Below, one piece after another: positions 46,378 to 54,581 of a stretch of DNA of 64,000 nt. The translations under genes and the position numbers were made by a program. Source of the stretch: SHZI01 sp041396045. GTDB taxonomy: Bacteria; Pseudomonadota; Gammaproteobacteria; Steroidobacterales; GCA-2729495. The stretch lies in assembly GCA_041396045.1 (NCBI GenBank), contig JAWKZI010000012.1, forward strand, positions 1 to 64,000, in the 5' to 3' direction. Position 1 is the first letter of the stretch; each line of letters begins with the position of its first letter. Under the pieces are notes generated by a model. It saw nothing but the letters and a program-made list of their open reading frames with translations. It made no database searches and was not told the origin of the DNA.

Positions 46378-47196
46378 TTAGTTCTTGTCCAAGTCATCTA
46401 CGTAGTGGTAGATGCCAAGCCCTGTATGTACAACGACATCGTTTCGTTCAGGTTCAGGTCGGTCCCGACCCGATATCCAGTTATCAATCTCCTCAAGCAA
46501 ACGTTGCCCGCGCGCTTGAATGAAACTCGACAATGCCGGCAGGTCTTCCTGCTTGAGCCCATAGTCAGCAACAACAGTTCGCTCGAACAGTCGGCTTGCG
46601 GGATCACGTTCTTGGCGATTGAAATCAACGGTGTCGACCAATCGAGCGACTGCCTGTCCAATTCGCTCCACGCTATCGATGTTCTCGGCGCTGGGGAGAT
46701 AAGCGCGGGTCAGGACAGTCAGCCAGCCGTCTTCTGCCTGCTTGACAGCCCCGACTGCAAGCATTCGTCGCAACAACTGAGCGGGTTCGCCACCCAGGCA
46801 ATACCTATGTACAAGTTTCTGGAAGGACGGCCTGTCGCTATGCTCAAACGGCAGCTCCAGCGGCAATCCGTACGGCCCGGTAAATTCAACGTCGGTATGC
46901 CATCCACCAAGCAATGCAGCCATATGAGTGAGCGTGGAGTCGACTGTCACATGGTCTGCTGCGGCCAGAACGTCGCCGACTTCCCGTTGTGACAGGCCGG
47001 TCCGAATCGCCAATTGGGCGATCGGCACCGTTGCCGTCGTATCGGAGTAGCCTTGTGCAGCAGTAACCACAAACACCCGCTTTGCCGTATCGGCGAACTC
47101 CGTGTAAGAGACGCCATTGCGTAACAGGATCTGAACTAGAGGCCTCAGAAGCCGTGCATACGCCGCCAGCAGCGCTGCTTTAAGGTCGGCTTCCAT
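46378..47196 (-). CDS. DUF6502-type protein, probable HTH regulator (copy 2)
   Basis: A 272-residue protein, ATG 47196, with ribosome-binding site aagga. The N-terminal segment LLRPLVQILLRNGVSYTEFA, then KRVFVVTAAQGY, then IAQLAIRTGLSQREVGDVLA has the spacing of a helix-turn-helix. The C-terminus carries VHTGLGIYHYVDDLD, shared with copy 1. The middle includes LLGGWHTDVEFTGPYGLPLE and LHRYCLGGEPAQLLRRMLAV. It resembles DUF6502 family proteins. The repeat-protein gene starts 48 bp after its stop, so both are probably one transcript. Composition is closer to the chromosomal average than copy 1. A regulatory role is inferred, not shown. Confidence 0.78.
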   Translation of the reverse strand: MEADLKAALLAAYARLLRPLVQILLRNGVSYTEFADTAKRVFVVTAAQGYSDTTATVPIAQLAIRTGLSQREVGDVLAAADHVTVDSTLTHMAALLGGWHTDVEFTGPYGLPLELPFEHSDRPSFQKLVHRYCLGGEPAQLLRRMLAVGAVKQAEDGWLTVLTRAYLPSAENIDSVERIGQAVARLVDTVDFNRQERDPASRLFERTVVADYGLKQEDLPALSSFIQARGQRLLEEIDNWISGRDRPEPERNDVVVHTGLGIYHYVDDLDKN

Positions 47197-47222
47197 AATC
47201 CTTCGATTTCGTTATGTGAAAG

Positions 47223-47261
47223 AGGTTAAGGTCAAAGTTATGTTGCGTCAAGCGAAGTCAA
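47223..47261 (-). promoter_or_regulatory. candidate promoter of the DUF6502/repeat-protein operon
   Basis: On the minus strand three TTGAC motifs occur within 31 bp (47261-47257, 47251-47247, 47235-47231). TTGACG at 47251-47246 followed by 17 bp and TAACCT (47228-47223) is the best sigma-70 pairing; TTGACT (47261-47256) with TAACTT (47240-47235) is closer-spaced at 15 bp. The repeated motif could also be a protein-binding site. The rest of the 190-bp gap up to bolA shows nothing clear. Confidence 0.3.
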
Positions 47262-47386
47262 GGGCGTAAAGCACACTTTTTAATAAGAAATTGACCGACC
47301 AGTACCGGCGTTTTGTAAAGTGTACCGACAGGTGGGCAGGCCAAACAGACCCGGGGAAGGTGGGTCCAACGGGAGGGGCTGGTGAC

Positions 47387-47667
47387 TCAGGATCCGGCAG
47401 GGAGTCCGGCGGAGATTCTCAGTGCGTGAATATCGGTGACCATGAGGTCGCCAAGAGCCTCATAGACCAGACGGTGTCTGGCGATCTGACCGAGGCCCCG
47501 AAACTTGCCGGAGACGATCCGAACGTGGAAGTGGCCCCGGCCATCGCGCGCCCCTTCGTGCCCGACGTGCAGGTGGCCTTCGTCGGTAACCTCCAGGACG
47601 GCCGGGGTTAGTGCCGCTTCCAGTCTGGTGCATCGCTGACGCGCGTGGCTGCTTTGGCTTCTGTCAC
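47387..47667 (-). CDS. bolA: BolA-family protein, one frameshift
   Basis: This gene is hidden because its frame is broken near the start. From GTG 47667 (overlapping the upstream TGA) the frame reads MTEAKAATRVS. After a shift near 47628 it continues RLEAALTPAVLEVTDEGHLH, VGHEGARDGRGHFHVRIVSG, then RHRLVYEALGDLMVTDIHAL, ending at TGA 47387-47389. The class II BolA fold and the invariant His of VTDIHAL are present. BolA proteins work with monothiol glutaredoxins in Fe-S handling and stress morphology. It follows yciB and yciI, a common gammaproteobacterial trio. Corrected length is about 93 residues. The ORF on the opposite strand here is antisense noise. Confidence 0.85.
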
Positions 47668-47964
47668 GGCCTTACCTGTACAAATGGCTTGACCTCGACC
47701 TTGTGCCATACCGCACCCAGAATATAAGGATCGAGTCTGCCCAGGACTCTGCATCGAGCAGGCTCGGAAAACTCGGCGACGATCAGACTGTGCCGCCATA
47801 GCCGGCTTCTCCGGTTCGTTGGTATCCAGGCGGGGATGAGGGCCAGCCAATACCAGCCGTCCCTGATCCTGCAGTTCTACGATGCGTGCGAGGTGTGCGG
47901 CTCGGCTGGCAACACGCCCGGCGAGGCTGTTGGGAACATCAAATCCGGATATGGCGTAGAGCAT
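47664..47964 (-). CDS. yciI: YciI-like protein, frameshifted
   Basis: From ATG 47964 the frame gives MLYAISGFDVPNSLAGRVAS, RAAHLARIVELQDQGRLVLA and GPHPRLDTNEPE, the YciI ferredoxin-like fold with conserved RxxHL and GPxP. The frame then breaks near 47800. The second half is recoverable as SLIVAEFS, then after another disturbance LDPYILGAVWHKVEVKPFVQ, ending at TGA 47664-47666. YciI proteins are about 100 residues and lack a well defined reaction; some have dehydrochlorinase-like chemistry. It overlaps yciB upstream (TGATG) and bolA downstream (GTGA). Confidence 0.85.
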
Positions 47965-48513
47965 CAAGATTCTTCCACTGATCGTCGGTTGATCCAGATT
48001 CCCTGGACGATGGCGAACACCACAGTCATTCTAGTCAGGCCGAAGAGCTTCTTGAAGTTGACCCAGGTGGTTTCGGAGAAACTATAGGCCACGTAGATAT
48101 TGGCGGCCCCGGCGAGCATAAAAAATCCTACCCACATGAGATTCAGCCGCTGCCAATCTGCCGGCTGCAACCGAAATTCGCCTTTGCCAACTGAATCCAG
48201 AATGCGTTGCGCGATCGGGCGATTGCCGACGTATTGGCTGCCGAGGAAAACGACCGCAAATACCCAGTTGAGGACAGTTGGCTTCCCACTTGAAAACAGG
48301 TCGTTGTTCAGCAACAGGCTGATGCCACCCAGCCCGACGATCAGTGCAGCAGAAGCCAGCAACATGTTGCCAACCTTGCGCTTGACCAGCCAGGTAATCA
48401 GGGACTTGCAGCGTAATAGCCACCATGATCACCAGGATGGCGGTATGCATGTCGGCGAGCCAGTAAGCCACCCCGAAAGCCAGCAGGGGCAGGAGGTCAA
48501 CGAAGGTCTGCAT
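47964..48513 (-). CDS. yciB: Inner-membrane septation protein YciB/IspZ, one frameshift
   Basis: YciB is a polytopic inner-membrane protein linked to septation and envelope maintenance. ATG 48513 gives MQTFVDLLPLLAFGVAYWLA, then HTAILVIMVAITLQ. One extra base near 48404 shifts the frame, which continues SLITWLVKRKVGNMLLASAA, the conserved LNWVFAVVFLGSQYVGNRPI, and LNLMWVGFFMLAGAANIYVA, with NFKKLFGLT near the end. Corrected length is about 182 residues with five or six helices, matching the family. The stop overlaps the yciI ATG. Confidence 0.92.
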
Positions 48514-48598
48514 GTTTCTCGATCAACGACGACAGTCTGCGCATCATACGAAAATCAATGTGGAACAACCTGTGGAATTGAGTGGCCAGAATAGCGGT

Positions 48599-49222
48599 AT
48601 GACGCAACTACTCGAGAGATCCACCCAAAGAACCCGCAGCCAAGGCTGATCCAGCAAGCGGTCGAGATTCTGCAGGCCGGCGGCCTTATCGTTTACCCGA
48701 CCGATTCCAGTTATGCCTTTGGCTGGTGCCTGGGCAACCAGACGCAGCGCAACGTCTGCAACACATTCGACAGACCGGCAAGGACCATAACTTCACGCTG
48801 GTTTGTCGCGATCTGTCCGAAATCGCCACTTACGCACGGATCGAAAACTGGTGCTACCGACTGCTGCGAGCCCGTACGCCGGGTCCTTATACCTTCATAT
48901 TGCAGGCCACACGAGAACTGCCGCGACGTCTGCAGAACCCAAAGCGACAGACAATAGGGATACGTGTCCCGGATCATCCCGTGCCGCTTGCGCTGCCGGG
49001 GTGCCCTCGGTGAGCTGACTGGCGAGTTCCACCCTCTTGTTGCCTGGCGAGGAATTACCGTTATCCGATCCCGATGATATTGCCGCAGCACTGACGGGCA
49101 GGGTGGAACTGATCATCGACTCAGGTGGGTGCGGGATGGAACCCACGACGGTGGCTGACGTAACGTGATTATCCGGTGATTGCTCCTGTCAGGGCCGTGG
49201 TGATACCACCGGCATCGTATAG
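48599..49222 (+). pseudogene. yciO: YciO/Sua5-type (YrdC domain) protein, multiply frameshifted
   Basis: The YrdC-domain family includes threonylcarbamoyl-AMP synthase; YciO is its less understood branch. ATG 48599 gives MTQLLE, and the rest is scattered over all three frames. Recoverable pieces are IHPKNPQPRLIQQAVEIL, GGLIVYPTDSSYAFGW, QTGKDHNFTLVCRDLSEIAT, RTPGPYTFILQATRELPRRL, RQTIGIRVPDHPV, STLLLPGEELPLSDPDDIAA and VELIIDSGGCGMEPTTVADV. The last stop is TAG 49220-49222. At least five single-base shifts are needed over about 205 residues. All blocks are well conserved, so error is at least as likely as true decay. It is divergent from yciB. Confidence 0.85.
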
Positions 49223-49258
49223 GAGGTCTGCAGAGCGACCAGCCCGTATACTCCACCG

Positions 49259-49900
49259 ATGGTAGACATGGAAGTTTTCTGGAGAAGATCCGCATTGTTG
49301 TCAGCAGCGGTTATTCCTGTTCTGTTTGCCATTGTTCTGCACGAAGTGGCTCATGGCTGGGTAGCGCGGTATTTCGGCGACTGCACTGCAGAGATGCTGG
49401 GCAGGCTCACTCATCAACCCTGTAAAGTATATCGATCCGATTGGTACGATTCTGCGCCTTTGTCCTGACCTGGCTGAACCTGCCGGCGTTCGGGTGGGCA
49501 AAACCATCCCGGTCAGCACCCGAAACCTGCGCAACCCAAGGCGATATTGCTTCGTCGCCGCAGCCGGACCAATCAGCAATCTGTTGATGGCGCGTTCTGA
49601 CAGCCGCTCGACTCACTCCATAGTTCTGCATCCTTGTTCGGCGGCCGTCAGTTTTTTTGGTAATGGTGCAAATAGGTATTACATTCAATATATTACTGGC
49701 TATATTTAACCTGATACCCAGCCTCCACTTGATGGCGGGCGAGTGTTGCGAGGCCTGGTTCCCGAGGTGCTGGGTCGCAAGCTCGATGCTGTAGAACCGT
49801 ATGGACTTATAATTCTGGTGGCCTTTGCGAAACGGGAATCGGCAGGCGCTGTAGTGTATGCTCGTGCAGCAGGGCTTCTCGCGCGCGTTTTACGCCCCGG
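49259..49900 (+). pseudogene. site-2 protease family (M50) protein, multiply frameshifted
   Basis: A membrane zinc metalloprotease of the small YwhC-like M50 group. ATG 49259 gives a first helix and AIVLHEVAHGWVARYFGD, with the HExxH zinc motif. Other frames give NPVKYIDPIGTIL, VSTRNLRNPRR, FVAAAGPISNLLMA and FNLIP, then LDGGRVLRGLVPEVLGRKLD, which contains the second metal-binding Asp, and VEPYGLIILVAF. The end is unclear; I place it approximately. The 80 bp that follow show no recognisable coding. The expected trpS between this gene and scpA in many gammaproteobacteria is absent. Confidence 0.75.
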
Positions 49901-49978
49901 CTGGTGCTGCATTTTGATGAAACGTTCGACGCCCACATGACCGGAGCAGATCACGACAGCTCGGCCTGACGATTGACC

Positions 49979-50908
49979 GTGGTGCACAATGCCGATGCAA
50001 GCGCCGCTCCGGCGGTCTTGTCGGTTGAGGAGACTCAGAGGTAATCCCGCCCAGGCAGAAATGCCTTTCGCCATTGCCGATGGTGAACCGGTTACACAGC
50101 TCCCAGATCTTGCACATCCCGCCATTCGCCCTGGAAGTTTTCCTGAGGCATTCGAGGGTCCGCTGGATCTTCTTCTGTATCTGATCCGGCGCCAAAATCT
50201 CAACATTCTCGATATACCAATCTCTGAAATTACAACGCAGTACGTGCAATACATCGATTTGATGAAAGAACTGCAGCTGGAGTTGGCAGGAGAGTATCTC
50301 CTGATGGCGGCCATGCTCGCCGAGATCAAGTCCCGGATGCTGCTGCCGCGGATCGGGACGCCGGAAGAAGAGGAATCGGACCCGCGTGCCGAACTGGTAC
50401 GCCGCCTGCAGGAATATGGAGCGCTACAAGCAGGCCGCGACCAACCTGGATGAAGTGCCACGACTGAGCGCGATCATCACCAGGCCAGAGCTGAAGCGAC
50501 CGAGCCCACGGTCGTTACCCGACTCCCGGACCTGACACTCAAGGAACCTTGCTGGCCTTCAGAGATGTGCTAACGCGGGCTGAGATGCTTGCCCACCATC
50601 GCATTCAACGGGAGCCGCTGTCGGTTCGGCAGCGGATGTCGGAAGTGTTGCTGAAAGTTCAGTTGGGCACGTTCGTCGCGTTTCAGGAATTATTCGATCC
50701 GGAGGAGGGTCAAAGGGGCGTCACCGTAACGTTTCTGCGCTTCGAGCTCCTCAAGGAAACCCTCGTCGAAGTGGTCCAGGCTGAAGCCTATGGCCCCATT
50801 CATGTCCGGGCGTCGGCTGGCCAGCGTCCGCCAATCGTCGATCCGGGTAACAATGTCGATCCAGACTTCGATGATATTGGCGCAGACGGCGCCTCGCTCC
50901 CGGCTTAA
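49979..50908 (+). CDS. scpA: Segregation and condensation protein A, frameshifted
   Basis: ScpA is the kleisin that bridges SMC heads. The best start is GTG 49979 or 49982 (VHNADASAAPAVLSVEETQ), shifting frame near 50040 to NPAQAEMPFAIADGEPVTQL. If the upstream part is not real, ATG 50061 is the alternative start. The core is FEGPLDLLLYLIRRQNLNIL, ELAGEYLLMAAMLAEIKSRM and DPRAELVRRLQEY. It shifts again near 50418 (MERYKQAATNLDEVPRL) and near 50480, then AFRDVLTRAEMLAHHRIQRE, LSVRQRMSEVLL and a C-terminal winged helix. Corrected length is about 305 residues. The GEPVTQLP block recalls Xanthomonas ScpA. It works with ScpB and SMC. Confidence 0.88.
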
Positions 50909-50939
50909 TGCCGGCTCAAACGGGACTGAATATACGTTC

Positions 50940-51600
50940 ATGGAAAATGAGCAACTGAAATTTGTCGTTGAAGCCGCGCTGATGGCTGCTGGTCGGCCGC
51001 TGGATCTGAATGAGTTGCGCAGTCTGTTTGGCGAAGAAGACCCGCCGGACAAAGACCAGTTGCGCGCAGCTTTGGGCAGCTTGCAGGAGGACTACGAAGG
51101 TCGGGGAATCCTGGTTCAGGAAGTTGCCAGCGGGTTCCGCATTCAGGTGCGTCCAGGCATGTCTGGCTGGCTGGCACCGTTGTAGTTGAGCGCGCGCCCC
51201 GTTATTCCCGCGCTCATGGAAACCCTGGCGATCATCGCCTACCGGCAGCCCGTGACTCGCGGCGACGTAGAAAATATCCGCGGCGTTGGTGTTACCACAA
51301 CATCATGCGCTCCCTCCTGAGCGGAACTGGATACATGTTGTGGGGATTTCGTGACGTGCCAGGCAACCGGCGATCTACGGTACGACCCGCGAATTTCTCG
51401 ATTACTTCGGGCCACCAAGAAGCTCGACGAACTGCCACCTCTTGCAGAACTGAAGGATCTGAAGCTTTCAGCGCGCAGCTTGATCTGAGGGATGCAGAGG
51501 CATTGCCACCGGGGCCGGTGCGCCACTGCCCCTGATCGAAGAAGATGAAGAAGAAGTAGAAGAATTCGAATCAAACGTCGTGCCGCTCAAGGCCGGCTGA
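50940..51600 (+). CDS. scpB: Segregation and condensation protein B, frameshifted
   Basis: ScpB dimerises through winged-helix domains and regulates the SMC-ScpA ring. ATG 50940 gives MENEQLKFVVEAALMAAGRP, DLNELRSLFGEEDPPDKDQL and QEVASGFRIQVRPGMSGWLA, then meets an in-frame TAG at 51183-51185. Past it the frame continues as ALMETLAIIAYRQPVTRGDV, ENIRGVGV. After further shifts come NIMRSLL and REFLDYFGL; the acidic tail EDEEEVEEFESNVVPLKAG ends at TGA 51598-51600. Corrected length is about 219 residues. rluB begins 6 bp later, a standard scpA-scpB-rluB operon. Confidence 0.88.
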
Positions 51601-51606
51601 CCCCTC

Positions 51607-52377
51607 GTGAAATCATCACAGGATTCAGAGCGCCTGCAAAAGGTGCTTGCCAGCGCAGGAGTAGCGTCGCGGCGGGAACTTGAGCAGTGGATTCGTGCCG
51701 GACGAATCACCGTAAACGGCAAAGTGGCAACACTCGGGGTGAAAGTATCGGGGCGCGAGAAAATCCTGATCGATGGTCGGGTTGTTCCGGCGCTTCGCAA
51801 GACCAGGCCGTCACCGCGGATTCTGATTTATCACAAACCGGCAGGGGAAGTCTGCACGCGCAGCGATCCGGAGGGCCGTCCCACGGTGTTCGATCGTCTG
51901 CCCCCGCTGCAGGGTAGTCGCTGGATCAACGTGGGCCGACTCGATCTTGCTACCTCGGGGCTGCTGCTGTTCACGACCGACGGCGCACTGGCCAACGCCC
52001 TGATGCATCCGTCCCGGGAGATCGAGCGCGAGTACGCTGTACGGGTACAGGGCACGGTAACCGACAGCGTGCTGACACGTATTCGGGAAGGCATCGAACT
52101 GGAAGACGGAGTTGCACGATTCGATGCAGTTGAAACAGCCGGAGGCGACGGATCAAACCAGTGGTTTCGTGTGATCGTCAGTGAAGGCCGCAATCGTCTG
52201 GTGCGTCGTGTCTGGGAATCCGTGGAGTGTCGGGTCAGCCGGCTCATACGGGTGCGCTATGGGCCCATGCAACTGTCCCGGTCGCTGCGACCCGGACATC
52301 ACCGGCTGTTGAAGGAGCATGAGCTGGCGCAACTGTACGTTGCTGCCGGCTTGCGTGAGAGCGAGGAAGAGGCCTGA
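51607..52377 (+). CDS. rluB: 23S rRNA pseudouridine(2605) synthase
   Basis: RluB makes pseudouridine 2605 in 23S rRNA. The intact 256-residue product starts at GTG 51607. An N-terminal S4 RNA-binding domain (RLQKVLASAGVASRRELEQW) is followed by the RsuA-type catalytic domain, with the catalytic Asp in INVGRLDLATSGLLLFT. It contains EIEREYAVRVQGTV and SEGRNRLVRRVWESVECRVS. It lacks the long charged tail of E. coli RluB. It ends the scpA-scpB-rluB operon and is convergent with yciK. Confidence 0.96.
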   Translation: MKSSQDSERLQKVLASAGVASRRELEQWIRAGRITVNGKVATLGVKVSGREKILIDGRVVPALRKTRPSPRILIYHKPAGEVCTRSDPEGRPTVFDRLPPLQGSRWINVGRLDLATSGLLLFTTDGALANALMHPSREIEREYAVRVQGTVTDSVLTRIREGIELEDGVARFDAVETAGGDGSNQWFRVIVSEGRNRLVRRVWESVECRVSRLIRVRYGPMQLSRSLRPGHHRLLKEHELAQLYVAAGLRESEEEA

Positions 52378-52394
52378 ACGGGCGCCGCCAGAGG

Positions 52395-53165
52395 TTACTG
52401 GCAATCCAGTGACTGACCAGTGACACCTTTGCTCGCCGGTCCCAGAAGCCACAGATACGAACTCATCAGGGTCGCTGGTTCGGGTCGAGTGTCTGGATCC
52501 TCGCCGGGATAGGCATGCGCCCGCATGCTGGTCCGGGTACCGCCCGGATTGATGCAGTTAACGCGCATGCGACCTTCGGTGTGGAACTCGTCGGCCAGTG
52601 TCTGCGACAGCCCCTCAACGCCAAACTTGGACACTGCATAGGCGCCCCAGTAGGCGCGACTCTGGCGGCCCACGCCACTGCTGGTAAACAGTACTGAAGC
52701 ATCCGGCGAATTGCCCAGCATCGGTAGCAACAACTTCGTGAGTATGAAGGGCACGTTAAGGTTCAGGTGCATTACCTGGTGCCATACCGCGATGTCGTAG
52801 TGCTCGATGGGTGCCCGCTGGCCCAGTATGCCGGCGTTGTGCAGGAGGCCATCCAGTCGTCCCCAGGATTTGCCGATCTGCTCCACGAGTGACGCGTAGT
52901 CCGGCCCCTGAGCCTGGGCCAGATCGAGTACCGCAATCGCCGGTTCCGGATGACCGCCTGCAGTAATCTCGTCATACACCGCTTCCAGCTTTGCGGGGTT
53001 TCGACCCAGCAGCACGACCGTGGCACCGTGGCTCGCACACGCCAGCGCTGCTGCCCGCCCAATGCCGTCGCTGGCACCGGTAACCAGTATGACGCGGTCG
53101 TGCAACTCGTCCGGGGCTGCGCTGTACGATCTGGCGATCGTCGACAGATTGTTATTGCTCATCAT
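52395..53165 (-). CDS. yciK: YciK-type short-chain dehydrogenase/reductase
   Basis: A 256-residue classical SDR; the substrate is unknown in the family. The cofactor loop is LVTGASDGIGRAAALACASH, the structural motif LHNAGILGQ, and the active-site Tyr and Lys are in RAYWGAYAVSKFGVEGL, with the Ser in LFTSSGVGRQ. C-terminal NCINPGGTRTSMRAHAYPGE is typical of YciK. ATG codons at 53165 and 53162 are both possible. It overlaps the upstream phosphatase gene by 14 bp. The ubiG-phosphatase-yciK order is shared with Pseudomonas. Confidence 0.93.
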   Translation of the reverse strand: MMSNNNLSTIARSYSAAPDELHDRVILVTGASDGIGRAAALACASHGATVVLLGRNPAKLEAVYDEITAGGHPEPAIAVLDLAQAQGPDYASLVEQIGKSWGRLDGLLHNAGILGQRAPIEHYDIAVWHQVMHLNLNVPFILTKLLLPMLGNSPDASVLFTSSGVGRQSRAYWGAYAVSKFGVEGLSQTLADEFHTEGRMRVNCINPGGTRTSMRAHAYPGEDPDTRPEPATLMSSYLWLLGPASKGVTGQSLDCQ

Positions 53166-53834
53166 TTCTCAACAAGGCATGTAGTTCGACTGGAGCGTTC
53201 ACGACATAGTCTGCACCCCAGCTGGCGGGATCCTGACCCGGTTCCACGTAACCGTAGCGCACTGCTACCGTAGCAGTTCCCGCGGCACGTCCGGATTCGA
53301 TGTCACGGCGCGCATCGCCGATATAAACCGCGTGTTCTGCCCTTACGCCAAGTTGTTCGAGAGCGAACAGGACAGGGCGCGGGTGGGGTTTGCGTTGAGG
53401 CAGTGTGTCGCCACTGACTGTGCAGGCGGATCGGCGATTGAGTCCCAGGGCCGCCATCAGCGGGTCGGTGAGATAGGCCGGTTTGTTGGTGACGACGCCC
53501 CAGGGCACCGACGCTGTATCGAGTGATTCCAGCAGTTGTTCCAGATCCGGAAACAGTTGCGTATCCACAGCCAGACGGCCGGCATAAGAGTCGAGGTAGC
53601 GCCCTTGCAAAGTCGCGTCGCGCGCCGGATCAAAATCCGGGAATGCCAGGCGCAACAAGCCGGCAGCGCCATTGGATACATACGGGCGGGCCCGCTCAAT
53701 GCAACAGGTGGCACACCTTCTTCAGCGCAGATCCGATTCAGTGCGCTGATCATGTCCGGCGCGGTATCAAGGAGCGTCCCGTCCAGGTCAAACAGCACGG
53801 CCGAGGGCAGGCCGGAAATGCCCCAGCGACTCAT
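53152..53834 (-). CDS. HAD phosphatase, Gph/MupP type, one frameshift
   Basis: A HAD-superfamily phosphatase of the phosphoglycolate phosphatase group. ATG 53834 gives MSRWGISGLPSAVLFDLDGT, with the nucleophile Asp in FDLDGTLLDTAPDM. The frame shifts near 53690 (expected YVSNGAAGLLRLAF), and the rest is continuous: LESLDTASVPWGVVTNKPAY, TLPQRKPHPRPVLFALEQLG and AVYIGDARRDIESGRAAGTA. Corrected length is about 227 residues. In Pseudomonas the gene between ubiG and yciK is mupP (MurNAc-6-phosphate phosphatase, cell-wall recycling), so MupP function is plausible; Gph cannot be excluded. Confidence 0.9.
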
Positions 53835-53903
53835 GTAGCAGGACCGGAAGCTGAGTCGTCAGATGCCAATTTGCAGGCTCCCGCCCGGAGTGGGCAAAAT
53901 AGT

Positions 53904-54581
53904 TCACCTGGGTGTTTCGCTCAGTGCGAAGACGCGACTTGCCGGGTTGTAGCTGCTACCGCGCAAGGATTTGAGGCTCATGCCTGACTGTCGACCCCAG
54001 GCGTCCAGTTCGGACGGCCGGATGAATTGCTCGTAGCGGTGAGTGCCGCGAGGAATCAGCCCGGTCAGATATTCCGCACCAACAATGGCGCTGGCAAATG
54101 CTCTGGCAGAGCGATTAAGTGTGGAAAAAAGTACGCTGCCTCCGGGTGTTGCCAACCGCGCGCACGCCCGAACCAGGCTGGCCGGATCTGGCACGTGCTC
54201 CAGCAACTCCATGCAGGTCACAACCTCGAATGTGCCCGGCAGGCGTTGTGCAAGTTCTTCGGCGGTTGTCTGCTGATAATCGATAACCAGATCTGCTTCT
54301 TCCTGCAGGTGGAGGCGGGCGATGGCAAGTGCGTCGCCTGCCATGTCGATGCCGGTAACTTGTGCGCCGCGTCTGGCCATCGCCTCAGCCAAGAGGCCAC
54401 CACCGCAGCCCACATCGACGACCCGGCGGCCGGCCAGCCCGGCAACAGCATCAATCCATTCCAGTCGAACCGGATTCAGATCGTGCAGGGTGCGCAATTC
54501 ACCGTCGGGATCCCACCAGCGACTGGCAAGCTGGTTGAAATGGGCGATTTCCGCGGCAGTACTGTTAACGGCTTCAGGCAT
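53904..54581 (-). CDS. ubiG: Ubiquinone biosynthesis O-methyltransferase
   Basis: UbiG does both SAM-dependent O-methylations in ubiquinone synthesis. The product is 225 residues as read: HFNQLASRWWDPDGELRTLH, motif I VVDVGCGGGLLAEAMARRGA, MELLEHVPDPASLVRACARL, and LIPRGTHRYEQFIRPSELDA. It ends SETPR, before the usual C-terminal VNY motif. The neighbouring frame just past the stop reads VNYFAHSGR, so one base is probably missing near 53912 and the true C-terminus is longer, possibly overlapping the phosphatase gene. The ATG 54581 overlaps the deaminase stop. Confidence 0.94.
   Translation of the reverse strand: MPEAVNSTAAEIAHFNQLASRWWDPDGELRTLHDLNPVRLEWIDAVAGLAGRRVVDVGCGGGLLAEAMARRGAQVTGIDMAGDALAIARLHLQEEADLVIDYQQTTAEELAQRLPGTFEVVTCMELLEHVPDPASLVRACARLATPGGSVLFSTLNRSARAFASAIVGAEYLTGLIPRGTHRYEQFIRPSELDAWGRQSGMSLKSLRGSSYNPASRVFALSETPR

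Noticed and set aside
46405..46992. Plus-strand ORF of 195 codons opposite DUF6502-type copy 2
   Set aside because: No ribosome-binding site and no recognisable domain; the opposite strand encodes the homologue of copy 1 with a good ribosome-binding site.
47291..47611. Plus-strand ORF of 106 codons
   Set aside because: It is antisense to the frameshifted bolA, which has convincing BolA motifs; the plus-strand product is low-complexity and matches nothing I recognise.
51180..51188. In-frame TAG in scpB as possible stop-codon recoding
   Set aside because: The downstream ScpB sequence lies in a different frame and other indels follow within 100 bp, so this is a frame error.
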